Notes: generated by a model from the sequence alone, not told the origin. Shown: positions 1 through 9,355, counted from the stretch's first letter. The stretch: DNA of 64,000 bases from Synechococcus sp. MEDNS5 (GCF_014279875.1 NZ_CP047952.1:1054001-1118000), one strand, 5' to 3'. Program-made: numbers and translations.

Positions 1-803
1 GCAAGCCAGCGGTGCCACCACCACGACGCTCCCATCAGCCATGTCATCCAGACCCCGAAGGCGATGAAAGGACCGAAGGGGAAGGGTTGCCTGGGCCCAA
101 GACGGCCCGTCCATCGGCCCAAAGTTCCAACCGCGGCACCGGAGAACACCGCTAGAGCCATGGAGATGCCGAGGCCACCCAAACCGAGCCAGGCCCCAGC
201 CATCGCAGCCAGTTTGGCGTCGCCAAGACCAAGAGCAGGTTGGCCCAGGATTCGTTCGGCAAGTGCGCTCAGGCCCTCCATCACCAGAAGTCCGGCCGCG
301 CTGGCGATCAGATGATTCAGGAGAATCGCCTCTGGTTGGTCACTGCCGCCTCCCCAGGCCAGAAACGCTGTGGCGATGACGCCGCAGATCACCCCTGCTC
401 GGCAAATCGGTTCCGGCAACCACAGGTGGTCAAGATCAATCAGAACCAGCGGCAGCAGGAGACTTACCAGCACAAGCCCCATCAGCAGCGTGATCAGCAC
501 CACGCTGTTTTCGCTGCTGCGTTGGGCAGGGATCAGGGCGCTGAGCCACAGGCAGCCACTAAAGATTTCCACGATTGGGTAACGGGCCGAGATCGCTGCT
601 GTGCAGTCGCGACATCGGCCGCGCAGAAGCAACCACCCAAGCACCGGAACGTTGTCATGCCAACGCACGGGATGACCGCAGCTCGGGCAGTGACTTCCTG
701 GCCAAATCGGAGATTCCTGCCTTGGAAGTCGCCACACCACGACGTTGGTGAAACTGCCGATGCAGGCGCCGAAGAGGGCCAGGGAGATCACCATAAGAGC
801 CAC
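1..803 (-). CDS. pilD: Prepilin peptidase, PilD type (3' end cut by window)
   Basis: Membrane aspartyl protease that cleaves and N-methylates type IV prepilins. The minus strand reads as a hydrophobic N-terminus, a cytoplasmic zinc-binding loop with two paired cysteines (CPSCG, then CRDC), several membrane segments, a D-L-D motif near the first catalytic aspartate and GLGDAKL with the second. This is the A24 peptidase layout. The C-terminus lies beyond base 1. I chose the GTG at 803 because a GGGGAG ribosome site lies about 9 bases upstream and its first base is the last base of the previous gene's stop (TAGTG). An ATG at 794 is the alternative. It implies that type IV pili or pseudopili are made; no other pilus gene is in the window. 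Confidence 0.88.
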   Translation of the reverse strand, partial: MALMVISLALFGACIGSFTNVVVWRLPRQESPIWPGSHCPSCGHPVRWHDNVPVLGWLLLRGRCRDCTAAISARYPIVEIFSGCLWLSALIPAQRSSENSVVLITLLMGLVLVSLLLPLVLIDLDHLWLPEPICRAGVICGVIATAFLAWGGGSDQPEAILLNHLIASAAGLLVMEGLSALAERILGQPALGLGDAKLAAMAGAWLGLGGLGISMALAVFSGAAVGTLGRWTGRLGPRQPFPFGPFIAFGVWMTWLMGASWWWHRWL

Positions 804-1150
804 TAAAACGAGCTCCCCTTCTGTCGATCTCTGGGGACTCTGGGGCGCTTGAGTTTGAGGCCAATCAGCTCAGCGCTGATGAACTGTTCCTCGGGCAGGA
901 GAGTCGGCATCTCAAACACCACGCGACCGTCATCGTGCTGACCATTCACCACCACACCACATGGATCGAGGGTGTAACCGTTGGTCGTTAGGTGATTGAA
1001 ATAAACCTTCCGTGCGACGGCGATCAAGCGTCGACTGTCCACTCGATCCCAACGTGGTGTCAGTCCGGCGTTACTACCGCCAGCACCTTCAATCACAAAG
1101 GATGGTGAAAACGAAGAAATGGGTTCACCTGACTGTTCAGATGAACCCAC
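803..1150 (-). CDS. Conserved hypothetical protein (115 aa)
   Basis: A small soluble protein without membrane segments or a signal peptide. I do not recognise its family. The C-terminal half contains a hydrophobic stretch ending in KLKRPRVPRDR, and the middle contains an NGQHDDGRVVFEMP stretch that looks like a beta-rich core. Its stop shares a base with the start of the prepilin peptidase gene, so the two are probably co-transcribed and translationally coupled. The prk gene lies 37 bases upstream on the same strand, so it may belong to the prk transcript. Confidence 0.6.
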   Translation of the reverse strand: MGSSEQSGEPISSFSPSFVIEGAGGSNAGLTPRWDRVDSRRLIAVARKVYFNHLTTNGYTLDPCGVVVNGQHDDGRVVFEMPTLLPEEQFISAELIGLKLKRPRVPRDRQKGSSF

Positions 1151-1186
1151 GATAGATCGATTCAGCGTGACTGGAAAAGACTGAAA

Positions 1187-2089
1187 TCAGCCCAGCTTTT
1201 TCTTTTCCTCGATCATCCTGTGAATGATTGGTGTGAGGATCAGCTCCATGGCAAAGCCCATCTTGCCACCATTCACCACAATGCTGGTGGGGCTCGACAT
1301 GAATGAATCGTGAATCATGCTCAGAAGGTAGGAGAAGTCGATCCCCCACTTTTCACGAGCTCCCTTGCGGAAGTGGATGATCACGAAGCTTTCATCTGGG
1401 GTTGGAATGTTCCTGCAGATGAAAGGGTTTGAGGTGTCCACTGTTGGCACCCTCTGGAAGTTGATATCCGTGCGGCTGAACTGCGGGCAGATGTGATTGA
1501 TGTAATCCGGCATCCTGCGCAGGATGGTGTCCACAATGGCTTCGGCGGAATAGCCCCGCTCGGCATTGTCTCGGTGGATTTTCTGAATCCACTCCAGGTT
1601 TGTGATGGGCACCACGCCAACCAGCAGGTCGGCCAGGGCAGCCACGTCGTAGTTTTCGCCCTGCACTCCGCCGTGGAGACCTTCGTAGAAGAGGAGGTCG
1701 GTTCCACTGGGGATGTCTTCCCAGGGGGTGAACTGGCCTGGGTTGAGCTCAACGCCGAGACGGGCGTTGTGTTCCGCCGCTTCTTCGGGGCTGTGCAGGT
1801 AGTAACGCTTCTGTCCACCGCCGGTTTCGCCGTAGACTCGGAAGAGTTCTTCGAGTTTGTCGAAGAGGTTGGCCTCAGGTCCGAAATGGGAGAAGTTTTC
1901 CCCATTGGAGAGGGCCTCTGCCATGGCCTTTTTCATCTCCATCCGCTCGAAGCGGTGGTAGCTGTCACCCTCAACGACAGCCGGAGTGATGCTTTCACGG
2001 GCGAAGATGTGCTCGAAAGCACGCTTCACGGTGCTGGTTCCTGCACCGGAGGAACCCGTGACAGCCACGACGGGGTGACGCTTCGACAT
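1187..2089 (-). CDS. prk: Phosphoribulokinase, class I (proteobacterial-like)
   Basis: Phosphorylates ribulose 5-phosphate to ribulose 1,5-bisphosphate in the Calvin cycle. The 300-residue protein starts MSKRHP and has the P-loop GSSGAGTS at about residues 12-19, then VEGDSYHRF, FYEGLHG and a NLEWIQKIHRDNAERGY stretch. These match the short class I enzymes of proteobacteria, not the longer class II enzymes of plants and most freshwater cyanobacteria. Class II regulatory cysteine spacing is not visible. An in-frame ATG 48 bases upstream (2137) is less likely, because alignment to the family starts at MSKRHP. leuB lies immediately upstream on the same strand. Confidence 0.93.
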   Translation of the reverse strand: MSKRHPVVAVTGSSGAGTSTVKRAFEHIFARESITPAVVEGDSYHRFERMEMKKAMAEALSNGENFSHFGPEANLFDKLEELFRVYGETGGGQKRYYLHSPEEAAEHNARLGVELNPGQFTPWEDIPSGTDLLFYEGLHGGVQGENYDVAALADLLVGVVPITNLEWIQKIHRDNAERGYSAEAIVDTILRRMPDYINHICPQFSRTDINFQRVPTVDTSNPFICRNIPTPDESFVIIHFRKGAREKWGIDFSYLLSMIHDSFMSSPTSIVVNGGKMGFAMELILTPIIHRMIEEKKKLG

Positions 2090-2164
2090 CGACGGAGGCA
2101 GATCTGGCCCGACGAGTTTGGCAGGTCGAAGGGCCAAATCCGAATTTTCATTGGCGCGACTTGT

Positions 2165-3238
2165 TTAAAGCGCCTTGCGAAGCTCCTCACCCATGGCCTG
2201 GCATCCCAGAGGTGTGCATCCTTCGGCCATCAGATCACCGGTGCGGAAACCAGAGGCAAGGACGCGGTCGACGGCCTGTTCAAGGTCGTCAGCGGCGGCT
2301 TTCTGCTTGAGGCCGATCCGGAGCATCATGGCTGCAGACAGCACCATGGCCATTGGATTGGCCTTGTCTTCTCCGGCGATATCCGGAGCAGATCCATGCA
2401 CTGGTTCAAACAATCCTGGGCCACTGCTGCCCAGGGATGCGGAAGGAAGCATGCCGATGGAGCCGGTGAGCATGGCGGCCTCATCACTAAGGATGTCGCC
2501 AAACAGGTTGCCGGTGAGCAACACATCAAACTGTCGAGGTGCGCGCACCAGTTGCATGGCTGCGTTGTCGACATACAGATGACTCACCTCCACATCCGCG
2601 TAGGAAGGGGCCATGGCGTCCACACGATCGCGCCATAGCTGGCTCACGTCCAACACATTGGCCTTGTCCACGGAGCAGAGCCGCCCCTCTCGCTCCCTGG
2701 CGAGTTCGAAGGCCACCCTGGCAATGCGATCCACCTCTGAGGCCGAATAGGTCATGGTGTTAAAGCCGCGTTCTTCACCGTCGGCTTCGACCCTTCCCTT
2801 GGGTTGGCCGAAGTAGATGCCTCCGGTGAGCTCCCGCACCACCATCAGATCCACACCGTTAATCACATCGGGCTTCAGGCTGCTGGCTTCGATCAGTGCA
2901 GACACGATCTTCACCGGGCGGAGATTGGCAAACAGGTTCAGTCCCGACCGCAACGCCAGTAGGCCGCTTTCCGGTCGTTTCTCCCGGGGAAGGCTGTCAA
3001 ACCGTGGACTGCCGATCGCAGCCATCAGCACCGCATCCGCTGAGCGGCAGGCCTCCAGGGTTGTGGCGGGGAGAGGCTCTCCGGTGGCATCGACCGCAGC
3101 CCCTCCGATTAACTGTTCATCAAAGTCCAGCTGGAAGCCGTGGCGATCGGCCACCATGTCGAGCAACTGGCGCGTTACGGCTGTGATTTCAGGGCCGATG
3201 CCATCTCCCGGAAGCAGGACGACGCGATGCTGAGTCAT
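2165..3238 (-). CDS. leuB: 3-isopropylmalate dehydrogenase
   Basis: Oxidises and decarboxylates 3-isopropylmalate in leucine biosynthesis. The 357-residue protein has the family length. It begins TQHRVVLLPGDGIGPE, carries the substrate-loop region RELTGGIYFGQP, the catalytic region with DKANVLD, and the GNLFGDILSDEA metal and substrate site followed by the NAD-binding EPVHGSAPDIAG. The ATG at 3238 is the first start giving the family N-terminus; an open frame continues upstream but does not look like this family. It sits between prk and lpxD on the same strand, with 29 bases to lpxD. Confidence 0.96.
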   Translation of the reverse strand: MTQHRVVLLPGDGIGPEITAVTRQLLDMVADRHGFQLDFDEQLIGGAAVDATGEPLPATTLEACRSADAVLMAAIGSPRFDSLPREKRPESGLLALRSGLNLFANLRPVKIVSALIEASSLKPDVINGVDLMVVRELTGGIYFGQPKGRVEADGEERGFNTMTYSASEVDRIARVAFELAREREGRLCSVDKANVLDVSQLWRDRVDAMAPSYADVEVSHLYVDNAAMQLVRAPRQFDVLLTGNLFGDILSDEAAMLTGSIGMLPSASLGSSGPGLFEPVHGSAPDIAGEDKANPMAMVLSAAMMLRIGLKQKAAADDLEQAVDRVLASGFRTGDLMAEGCTPLGCQAMGEELRKAL

Positions 3239-3267
3239 GGAGACGACCGACAACGATGGTGCTGAGA

Positions 3268-4344
3268 TTACTGATTGGCTTCGATCGATCCTCCGGTGGC
3301 TTCTGAAGAGAGTTGCTTCTTCAGTTCTCGCAACTGCTTCGCCATTTCGGGCAATTTGGCAAAGGCTGCCGAGCAGCGCAGCCAGAGCCGATTGGGAATG
3401 GCTGGATAACCGCTTACCACCTCGCCTGCGGCCACCTCCCCATGGATCCCGCTCTTGGAGCTTGCAATGGCTCGATCGCCAATCACGGCTCTGTTGGCCA
3501 CGCCCACCTGGCCAGCAAGGATGACCCCGTTGCCCAGTTGGGCACCACCGGCGATCCCCACCTGAGAGGCAAGGGCACAGCCGCGGCCCATCACCACGCC
3601 GTGACCGATCTGGACCAGGTTGTCGATTTTTGTGCCGCTGCCGATCCGGGTTTCGCCGACGGATGGACGGTCGATGGTGCTGCCGCACCCCACTTCAACG
3701 CCGTCTTCGAGCACGACAAGGCCGGTCTGCGGCATCTTGCGCCACCCCTTGGCGGTGGGCACAAAGCCGAAGCCTTCGGATCCCACAACGGCATTGGAAT
3801 GCACCACACAGTGATCACCAATCCGGCTGCCGGGATGGAGAACGGCGTTGGCATGCAGTTCGCAGCCCTCACCGATGTCCACATCCCCGTAGATCACCAC
3901 ACCCGGATGAATCACGGTCCGTGGACCGATTCGGGTGTCATCGCCGATGCACACCTGGGGGCCGATGCTGACACCGGCACCAAGTTGCACGCGATCGGCG
4001 ATCACAGCACTGGCGTGGATCCCTGCCTGGGGGGATGGCTTGGGGTGAAGTTGTTCGAGGGCTTCGGCAAAAGCCAGCCGGGGATCACGACAGATGGCCC
4101 AGGCCAGCTGATGCTGCTCGGCAAGGTCGCGCAGGTCCTGTTGATCGGGGATCAACACCGCGCCAGCGTCGCTGCTTTCGAGACTGCCAACGAGCGCGTT
4201 TCCTTTTTCTAGAAAACTGAGTTGATCCGCCGTCGCACATTCCAGTGAGGCAGCACCGCGCAGTTCGGGGTCCCGGCCTTCGGAAAGGGAGAGAACGCCT
4301 GCATCGCCGTTCTTGAGCACGGCGATCAATTGGCTGAATCGCAT
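3268..4344 (-). CDS. lpxD: UDP-3-O-acylglucosamine N-acyltransferase
   Basis: Adds the N-linked acyl chain to UDP-3-O-acylglucosamine in lipid A synthesis. The 358-residue protein has an N-terminal uridine-binding domain (about 1-100), then a long left-handed beta-helix of hexapeptide repeats (about 105-320), with the catalytic histidine in NLVQIGHGV, and a C-terminal helix rich in Lys and Glu. Length and domain order fit LpxD; LpxA and GlmU have different layouts. proB lies only 4 bases upstream on the same strand, so the two are probably one transcript. It shows that the outer membrane carries lipid A-based LPS. Confidence 0.95.
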   Translation of the reverse strand: MRFSQLIAVLKNGDAGVLSLSEGRDPELRGAASLECATADQLSFLEKGNALVGSLESSDAGAVLIPDQQDLRDLAEQHQLAWAICRDPRLAFAEALEQLHPKPSPQAGIHASAVIADRVQLGAGVSIGPQVCIGDDTRIGPRTVIHPGVVIYGDVDIGEGCELHANAVLHPGSRIGDHCVVHSNAVVGSEGFGFVPTAKGWRKMPQTGLVVLEDGVEVGCGSTIDRPSVGETRIGSGTKIDNLVQIGHGVVMGRGCALASQVGIAGGAQLGNGVILAGQVGVANRAVIGDRAIASSKSGIHGEVAAGEVVSGYPAIPNRLWLRCSAAFAKLPEMAKQLRELKKQLSSEATGGSIEANQ

Positions 4345-4348
4345 GGGT

Positions 4349-5464
4349 TCAGGAGGCTGGCTGGCGGATCGTAGGTGTGATCAGCACCATGGCGTCACGG
4401 TGAATCACAACGGGGGAGCCTCCGATGGTTCGGGGCTTGGAGGCTTGGTTCAAACGAAACACAAGCTGCTCACTGTCAATGGATGTCAGCCCACGGGCGA
4501 TCTCCAGGCCATCGGGGTCGAGAACGCGCACGGCCTGATTCACGCTGAACTGACCCTCCACAGCGGTGATTCCCACCAGAAGCAGGGATGCACCACGCTG
4601 CGTCACGGCCCTGCAGGCACCGCTGTCGATGGACAGACTTCCGGTGGGTTGGAGCGCGTGAACCAGCCAGCTTTTGCGGTTGCCCAGCGGTTCGGGGTGG
4701 GGATGGAAGACCGTGCCACCTCGCCCGCCCAGAAGGATCTGACGCAGCCCCTCGGGGTTGCGTCCGTCGCCAAGATGCACGGTGATACCGCTGGCGGTGG
4801 CGATGCGTGCGGCGGCCAGTTTGGTGGTCATTCCACCGGTCCCCCAGCGGCCGCCATCACCGGCTCCCTCCTCCAGTTCGGCGATTTCAGAAGGATGCAG
4901 CACATCGGTGATTGGTGTGGCTGCGCTGTCACTGCGGGGGTCAGCTGTGTAGAGGCGGTCCACGTCGGTGAGCAGGATCAGTTCGTCGGCGCCTACGGCC
5001 GCTGCCACAAGCGCCGACAAAGTGTCGTTATCGCCGAAGCGCAGTTCCGCTGAAGACACCGTGTCGTTTTCATTCACCACCGGAAGCACACCCCACTGCA
5101 GCAATTGGTGCAGGGTTGCCGAGGCGTTGTGGTAACTCCTGCGGTCAGCCAGATCCGAGCGCGTCAGGAGCACTTGTGCCACAGGAATCGAGCGATGCGA
5201 CAGGGCTTTCTCGTACAAGCTCATCAGATGGCCCTGGCCGATGGCTGCTGCGGCTTGCAAGCCGGCGACGCTTGTGGGTCGGTGGGGCATCCCCAGGCGT
5301 TGACACCCCAGTCCGACGGCTCCAGAGGTCACAAGAACGACTCTGTCTCCGTTATGAATGCTCTTCGCCAAGCTGCTGGCCAGACGCTCAATTGCATCTG
5401 CAGTCGTGGCACCCGGACGCTCCCTGAGCAGGCTGGTTCCGACCTTCACAACTCTGAGCTTCAT
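4349..5464 (-). CDS. proB: Glutamate 5-kinase
   Basis: Phosphorylates glutamate in the first step of proline synthesis. The 371-residue protein has an N-terminal amino-acid kinase domain (about 1-255) with [36 protein letters not shown] and [10 protein letters not shown], followed by a C-terminal PUA domain (about 275-360). This is the long, proline-feedback type of the enzyme. Its ATG overlaps the stop of the upstream phosphatase gene by four bases (5461-5464), indicating translational coupling in a chain of overlapping genes that extends up to 8076. Confidence 0.96.
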   Translation of the reverse strand: MKLRVVKVGTSLLRERPGATTADAIERLASSLAKSIHNGDRVVLVTSGAVGLGCQRLGMPHRPTSVAGLQAAAAIGQGHLMSLYEKALSHRSIPVAQVLLTRSDLADRRSYHNASATLHQLLQWGVLPVVNENDTVSSAELRFGDNDTLSALVAAAVGADELILLTDVDRLYTADPRSDSAATPITDVLHPSEIAELEEGAGDGGRWGTGGMTTKLAAARIATASGITVHLGDGRNPEGLRQILLGGRGGTVFHPHPEPLGNRKSWLVHALQPTGSLSIDSGACRAVTQRGASLLLVGITAVEGQFSVNQAVRVLDPDGLEIARGLTSIDSEQLVFRLNQASKPRTIGGSPVVIHRDAMVLITPTIRQPAS

Positions 5465-5973
5465 CGGAAGGAGCTCCCCAGAAGGAGTGCCAGGCGGCGT
5501 TCCAGACGCTGAACTCGATCGTTCTGACAGGGGAATCCTTCAGCATTCGGGGGCCTGACCAGAACCGTGAACAGTCCCAGGCGATTTCCTGCCAGGACGT
5601 CGGTGAAGACCCGATCGCCAACCATGGCGATCTGCGTGGGCGGGGTGGGCAATTGGTCGATGATTCGGCTGATGGCCCGTCTGCGGGGCTTGGATGCGGC
5701 GCAGGTGAAGTCGACCCCGATCTGATCAGCAACGGCCTTCACCCGTTGCCTGGAGGGGTTGTTGCTGACCAGATGCAGATGCAGTTGTCGGGAGGCTTCA
5801 TCCAGCCACTGGCGCATGGCCGGTGGCAGCAGCACGTCCTTGCCTGGCAGGAGTGTGCGATCCACATCCAGGAGCAGCACTTTGATTCCTCGCCCAAGGA
5901 ATGGTTCCAGTGGCAGATGGGCCAGGGTGAGACCGGGGTCCCAGTCGGGCCGCAACCAGTGTCGCTGCATCAC
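5461..5973 (-). CDS. YqeG-family HAD phosphatase
   Basis: A 170-residue HAD-superfamily hydrolase of the YqeG/PGP type. The nucleophile motif is DVDRTLLPG (about 36-44), motif II is LVSNNPS, the conserved lysine is in AASKPRR, and the acidic motif is MVGDRVFTDVLAGNRLG. This class includes plant and yeast phosphatidylglycerolphosphate phosphatases as distant relatives, and a pgsA gene lies elsewhere in the window (13874). A role in phosphatidylglycerol synthesis is therefore possible but unproven. It is coupled to proB downstream and to the DUF3727 gene upstream by 4-base overlaps. Confidence 0.85.
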   Translation of the reverse strand: MMQRHWLRPDWDPGLTLAHLPLEPFLGRGIKVLLLDVDRTLLPGKDVLLPPAMRQWLDEASRQLHLHLVSNNPSRQRVKAVADQIGVDFTCAASKPRRRAISRIIDQLPTPPTQIAMVGDRVFTDVLAGNRLGLFTVLVRPPNAEGFPCQNDRVQRLERRLALLLGSSFR

Positions 5974-6512
5974 TCCGGTAGATCGCGCTCGTCGAGTTCA
6001 GCCTCGATTCTGGGCTGGATCCTGTCGAAGTCCTCTCCTTCAACGAGAACGGCACAGCCATCGTCCATGCGTGCCACCACGAAAAAGGGATCGAGGGGGA
6101 TGTAGAGCCCGTATTCCTGGTCCTCAACGAGGAAACTCACCAGCAGTTCATAGGTCTCGGACTCGTCGTCACCCTCCTCGTCGTCAGCATCTTCCGGTTC
6201 GGGTTCATCCAGTTCACCGTTCACGGTGAGGGTGACGGCCGAACGCACCAGGGTGAGGTCATGTTCCTGCAGCACCACATCAGCAACCGAGAGGATCGGC
6301 TCACTGCTCGCAATGCTGTCGATCAGCTGGGGATCCTCGCCATCGCGGAGCTTGAACAGGCACACGGGCGTGTCCACCGGAGTGAGCAGGGCAAAGTCCT
6401 GGCCATCCAGAGGGATGAGCTGCTCCAGGAAACAGAGCAGGTCGCGTCCCTCGCTGTCTTTGACGAGGACGGTGGGGACTTCACCGCTGGACGACGGGCC
6501 GCTTGAACTCAT
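5970..6512 (-). CDS. DUF3727-family protein
   Basis: A 180-residue acidic soluble protein. The N-terminal part (about 12-90) resembles DUF1292, with VLVKDSEGRDLLCFLEQ. A very acidic linker of Glu and Asp follows (about 102-120). The C-terminal part (about 121-180), with YELLVSFLVEDQEYGLYIPLDPFFVVAR shared in short pieces, matches the cyanobacterial and plastid DUF3727 domain. The biochemical function is unknown. It overlaps both neighbours by 4 bases, between the YqeG-like phosphatase and ruvX, a conserved cyanobacterial arrangement as far as I recall. Confidence 0.82.
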   Translation of the reverse strand: MSSSGPSSSGEVPTVLVKDSEGRDLLCFLEQLIPLDGQDFALLTPVDTPVCLFKLRDGEDPQLIDSIASSEPILSVADVVLQEHDLTLVRSAVTLTVNGELDEPEPEDADDEEGDDESETYELLVSFLVEDQEYGLYIPLDPFFVVARMDDGCAVLVEGEDFDRIQPRIEAELDERDLPE

Positions 6513-7015
6513 GGGGTCGTGGATGGATGTGAACAGGATCCTTCATTAGCCTCATTCCCGCCACGTTCATCGGGCGCCGCGTTGACCGGTTCGACATCCG
6601 GGCCCTCGGCTAACCACTGTTCCAGAAGCAATGCGGCGGCGGCACTGTCGAGTCGACCGCTTCGATCTCCCTGCAGTCCATGCCGATCAGCTGCAGCCCA
6701 GCTGCTGCTGTGTTCATTCACAAAGGCGAGAGGAAGACCAAGATCTCGGGCGATCCTTCGTCCATAGCGACGGCAGTGGTGCGCCTGGTCTGTGAGCTGT
6801 CCCTGATCATCCAAGGGGACGCCCACCACCAGTCCTTGCACGTTGCGCTGATGGCAAAGTGTCTGCAAGTAATGAAGATTCTGCGCATGGGCGCCACGGT
6901 GCAATGCCGGAAGGGGTGACACCGTCAGCCCCAGGCCATCGCAACCGGCGAGTCCGATGCGGCGCCGGCCGACGTCGAGACTGAGCATTGAGCGGGGGGC
7001 AGGCCTGGGATTCAA
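6509..7015 (-). CDS. ruvX: Holliday junction resolvase-like RuvX/YqgF
   Basis: An RNase H-fold nuclease of the YqgF family, linked in other bacteria to processing of the 16S rRNA precursor and to Holliday junction resolution. The 168-residue protein has the first catalytic region LSLDVGRRRIGLA (about 11-23), VVGVPLD in the middle, and FVNEHSSS, which matches the usual VDE/EH-S site. The C-terminal tail beyond about 140 is longer than in short relatives and low in complexity. The start overlaps the stop of the upstream GNAT-like gene by 4 bases. Confidence 0.9.
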   Translation of the reverse strand: MNPRPAPRSMLSLDVGRRRIGLAGCDGLGLTVSPLPALHRGAHAQNLHYLQTLCHQRNVQGLVVGVPLDDQGQLTDQAHHCRRYGRRIARDLGLPLAFVNEHSSSWAAADRHGLQGDRSGRLDSAAAALLLEQWLAEGPDVEPVNAAPDERGGNEANEGSCSHPSTTP

Positions 7016-8076
7016 CGCCTCGGTGCCAGGGTTGGGGTGGGAAGCGGAGGATGCTGCGGCTGCAGATGGCCAAGCATGGTTTCCAAAGAGCGGAGGCCTC
7101 CCGGTTCCCTCTGACTCACCCGTCTCCAGAGGCTCCGGCCCAGGAGTAGCTCTGATTTTTCGGATGTCCAGCCAAGGCTTTCCAGCTGGTTCTGCATCCT
7201 GTGATCGTCTTCATTCACGAGAAGCTCTGGGATTCGGCCTCGCACCACCCACCGGTGGACGATGTCACTGAAAGCCGAGCTGATCCGTGCATCCCAGGCG
7301 GGGCCACGCACGAATTCACAACGGGACGCATCCAGCCCCCAAGGTCGGTTGAGGAGTCCGGCGATGGCCACCGGTTCCTTGTTAACTCCCGCCATCAGCA
7401 CCAGCGAGCCTTGCCGGCGATCCAGCAAGTCAATCCAGTGCCTGTCAATGATCTGACGGTGCTGGGGACTAATGCTGCTCTGCTCAAGAGACAACAACGG
7501 CTTCACATTGCTCCGCGAGACCGCACTCCACCGGAGATCGTCGGGTAAGCCCAGGGCCTGTTCCTCTAGAGCCGATCGTTGTTTCTGCGGGGCCGTCCAG
7601 ATGCGGCGTTGAAGCAGTGGCTGAAAACCAGATTCGCGCAACACATCCAGCGTTACGCGATCCAGTGGGTCACATCGCACCAGCCAGCTGGGCGACTGAG
7701 CCACTGGATCCTTCATGGAGTCCTGAATGAGGAGTCGCAATGCCTGCGCGTGGCTGAAACGCTCAGGGCTCTGGAACTGCAGAAGATCCAAATGCCAACA
7801 GGTTGAACGGCGGTTGCCGGGGCGAAGTAGTGCCAGCGCCAGCAGTCGGTCCTGATGGGTGGAGGCTGTTTCAAGCAGAGAGAGCACCCGGGTGGTACGG
7901 GTGGTTAGCGCGGAGCGGATCAGACCACCCAAGCCGCTGACCCAGTTCTGCACCAGCAGGGTTTGGAGAGTGGTGTCAGGCAGCCCTTCGTTGCGCTCTC
8001 CGTTGAAGGGATTGCTGGCGATGTGACCCGCCTTCAGTGGTTCGATCCGAAGCCGGAATCCCGCTGACTGTCCCAC
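7012..8076 (-). CDS. Conserved cyanobacterial protein, possible GNAT fold
   Basis: A 354-residue soluble protein. The middle and C-terminal half (about 180-330) carries weak resemblance to N-acetyltransferases: a strand LVLMAGVNKEPVAIAGLL, a helix SAFSDIVHRWVVRG and a strand-turn LLVNEDDHRMQNQLESLGW, which recalls the end of a GNAT domain. I do not see a clear acetyl-CoA-binding R/Q-x-x-G-x-G/A loop, so activity is uncertain. The last 20 residues are Pro-rich. It leads the chain of 4-base-overlapping genes down to proB. Confidence 0.6.
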   Translation of the reverse strand: MGQSAGFRLRIEPLKAGHIASNPFNGERNEGLPDTTLQTLLVQNWVSGLGGLIRSALTTRTTRVLSLLETASTHQDRLLALALLRPGNRRSTCWHLDLLQFQSPERFSHAQALRLLIQDSMKDPVAQSPSWLVRCDPLDRVTLDVLRESGFQPLLQRRIWTAPQKQRSALEEQALGLPDDLRWSAVSRSNVKPLLSLEQSSISPQHRQIIDRHWIDLLDRRQGSLVLMAGVNKEPVAIAGLLNRPWGLDASRCEFVRGPAWDARISSAFSDIVHRWVVRGRIPELLVNEDDHRMQNQLESLGWTSEKSELLLGRSLWRRVSQREPGGLRSLETMLGHLQPQHPPLPTPTLAPRR

Positions 8077-8127
8077 CGCAGGCCTCCTGCCTCTTCCAAA
8101 TGTATCGCCGCCGTTCTCACTTCGTGC

Positions 8128-9294
8128 TTATGCAGGGCGCACCAACACCAGAGGCGTGCGCTCGTTGGCATTGCCGGCGGGATTCGGTTTGAGTGCGCGG
8201 TGCAGCAGTTCTTGATCACATCCACGGCTCGAGGCCAGCACCTTGACGCGTCCGAGATCGTTTACATCCACGATGGCGACCGAAACGCCAAGGGCTGCCG
8301 CTGCTTCCTCACACAGGCGTTCAGGGTGCTGGGGCCCCAGCACGATCGTTTGGTCATAGGGAGGCGTCGTTCCGGTGATGTCGTCAATCAGGCGGGCCTG
8401 TTCTCCAGCCAGGCGATAGAACCAGCCCCGCTGTCCCAATGGTTTGAGCAGGGAGCCGACCAACCAGGCCAGCAACACTCGGGTAGGCCCCACCTGGTCG
8501 ATCAGGGTCTGCAGACCGCAGGCTGTGGCCAGGCTGCTGGTGGGGTGAAACACGCGACAGAGCAGTCGAGCCAGCCATCCCGGACTGATCGTGGAGGGAT
8601 GGGCATAACGCCCCTGGATCACCGCCACTGGTGTTTCACCGATCGTGAGGATGTCGCCCTTCTGAAGCAGATCGCCGGCGTAGTGACGCAACACCTCAAT
8701 GCAGTCATCAAGAGGTCCGAGCAGGTGGGTCTTCAACGGCAGCACCGAGCATCCTTCGCCCGTTCGGAATGCAGCCTGACCGGCTGCCATCACTGCCGGT
8801 CGGCGCAGGGGCACCACCACCCCCTGGCGACGGCTCAAGCGTCCGAAGGGTCCGTAGTTCACCCACTGCACGTCCACCCAGACCGTGTCCACCCTCTCGC
8901 CAACAGGTGTGGATGCGTCACCCGTCAGCGTGATCTCCACGTGGACCTTGGTGCTTTTCTGACCCTTCACGATGTACGCGGGCCAGTAGCCATCAGCCCG
9001 TGTGTCCTCATCGGGGTGCTGCGGTGTGATCTGGATGGATGTAACGATGTCGCGCAGATCGGCACTGCCGATCAGGGTGGGGTGGACCTCAAGTTCCGGA
9101 ACCATCACCTCCATGCGCGTGTGGGGATTGCTGATCTCCAGCCACCCATTCATGACCAGAGATGCTCCCTTCTGGTTGACGGACCAGTCGCTTTGACACA
9201 GCAGTAGGGGGGAAGCGGGTCGGAGTCGATGGCGCGCTTCGATCCAGGCGATTGCCAGCCCCAGCAGCAAGAGAATCAGCAGGAGACAAGCCAT
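8128..9294 (-). CDS. CofE-like (F420-0:gamma-glutamyl ligase-related) membrane-anchored protein
   Basis: A 388-residue protein with one N-terminal membrane segment (about 1-18, very Leu-rich), an insert of about 150 residues of beta-rich sequence (about 45-165), and then a domain resembling the F420-0:gamma-glutamyl ligase family: QKGDILTIGETPVAVIQGRY, PYDQTIVLGP and VAIVDVNDLGRVKVLAS. Cyanobacteria of this group are not known to depend on coenzyme F420 made in this way, and no other cof gene is in the window, so the true substrate is unknown. It stands alone, 52 bases upstream of the GNAT-like gene. Confidence 0.75.
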   Translation of the reverse strand: MACLLLILLLLGLAIAWIEARHRLRPASPLLLCQSDWSVNQKGASLVMNGWLEISNPHTRMEVMVPELEVHPTLIGSADLRDIVTSIQITPQHPDEDTRADGYWPAYIVKGQKSTKVHVEITLTGDASTPVGERVDTVWVDVQWVNYGPFGRLSRRQGVVVPLRRPAVMAAGQAAFRTGEGCSVLPLKTHLLGPLDDCIEVLRHYAGDLLQKGDILTIGETPVAVIQGRYAHPSTISPGWLARLLCRVFHPTSSLATACGLQTLIDQVGPTRVLLAWLVGSLLKPLGQRGWFYRLAGEQARLIDDITGTTPPYDQTIVLGPQHPERLCEEAAAALGVSVAIVDVNDLGRVKVLASSRGCDQELLHRALKPNPAGNANERTPLVLVRPA

Positions 9295-9355
9295 GGAATC
9301 GCCGGTCCTGGACCGGTAGTAGTGGCGCGCAGCGTAAGGCGTCCGAGCCGAGGGC

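Noticed and set aside
1493-2638. Long open frame on the plus strand (about 380 codons)
   Set aside because: It lies opposite prk and leuB, whose sequence is clear; the translated protein resembles no family and is a codon-use shadow.
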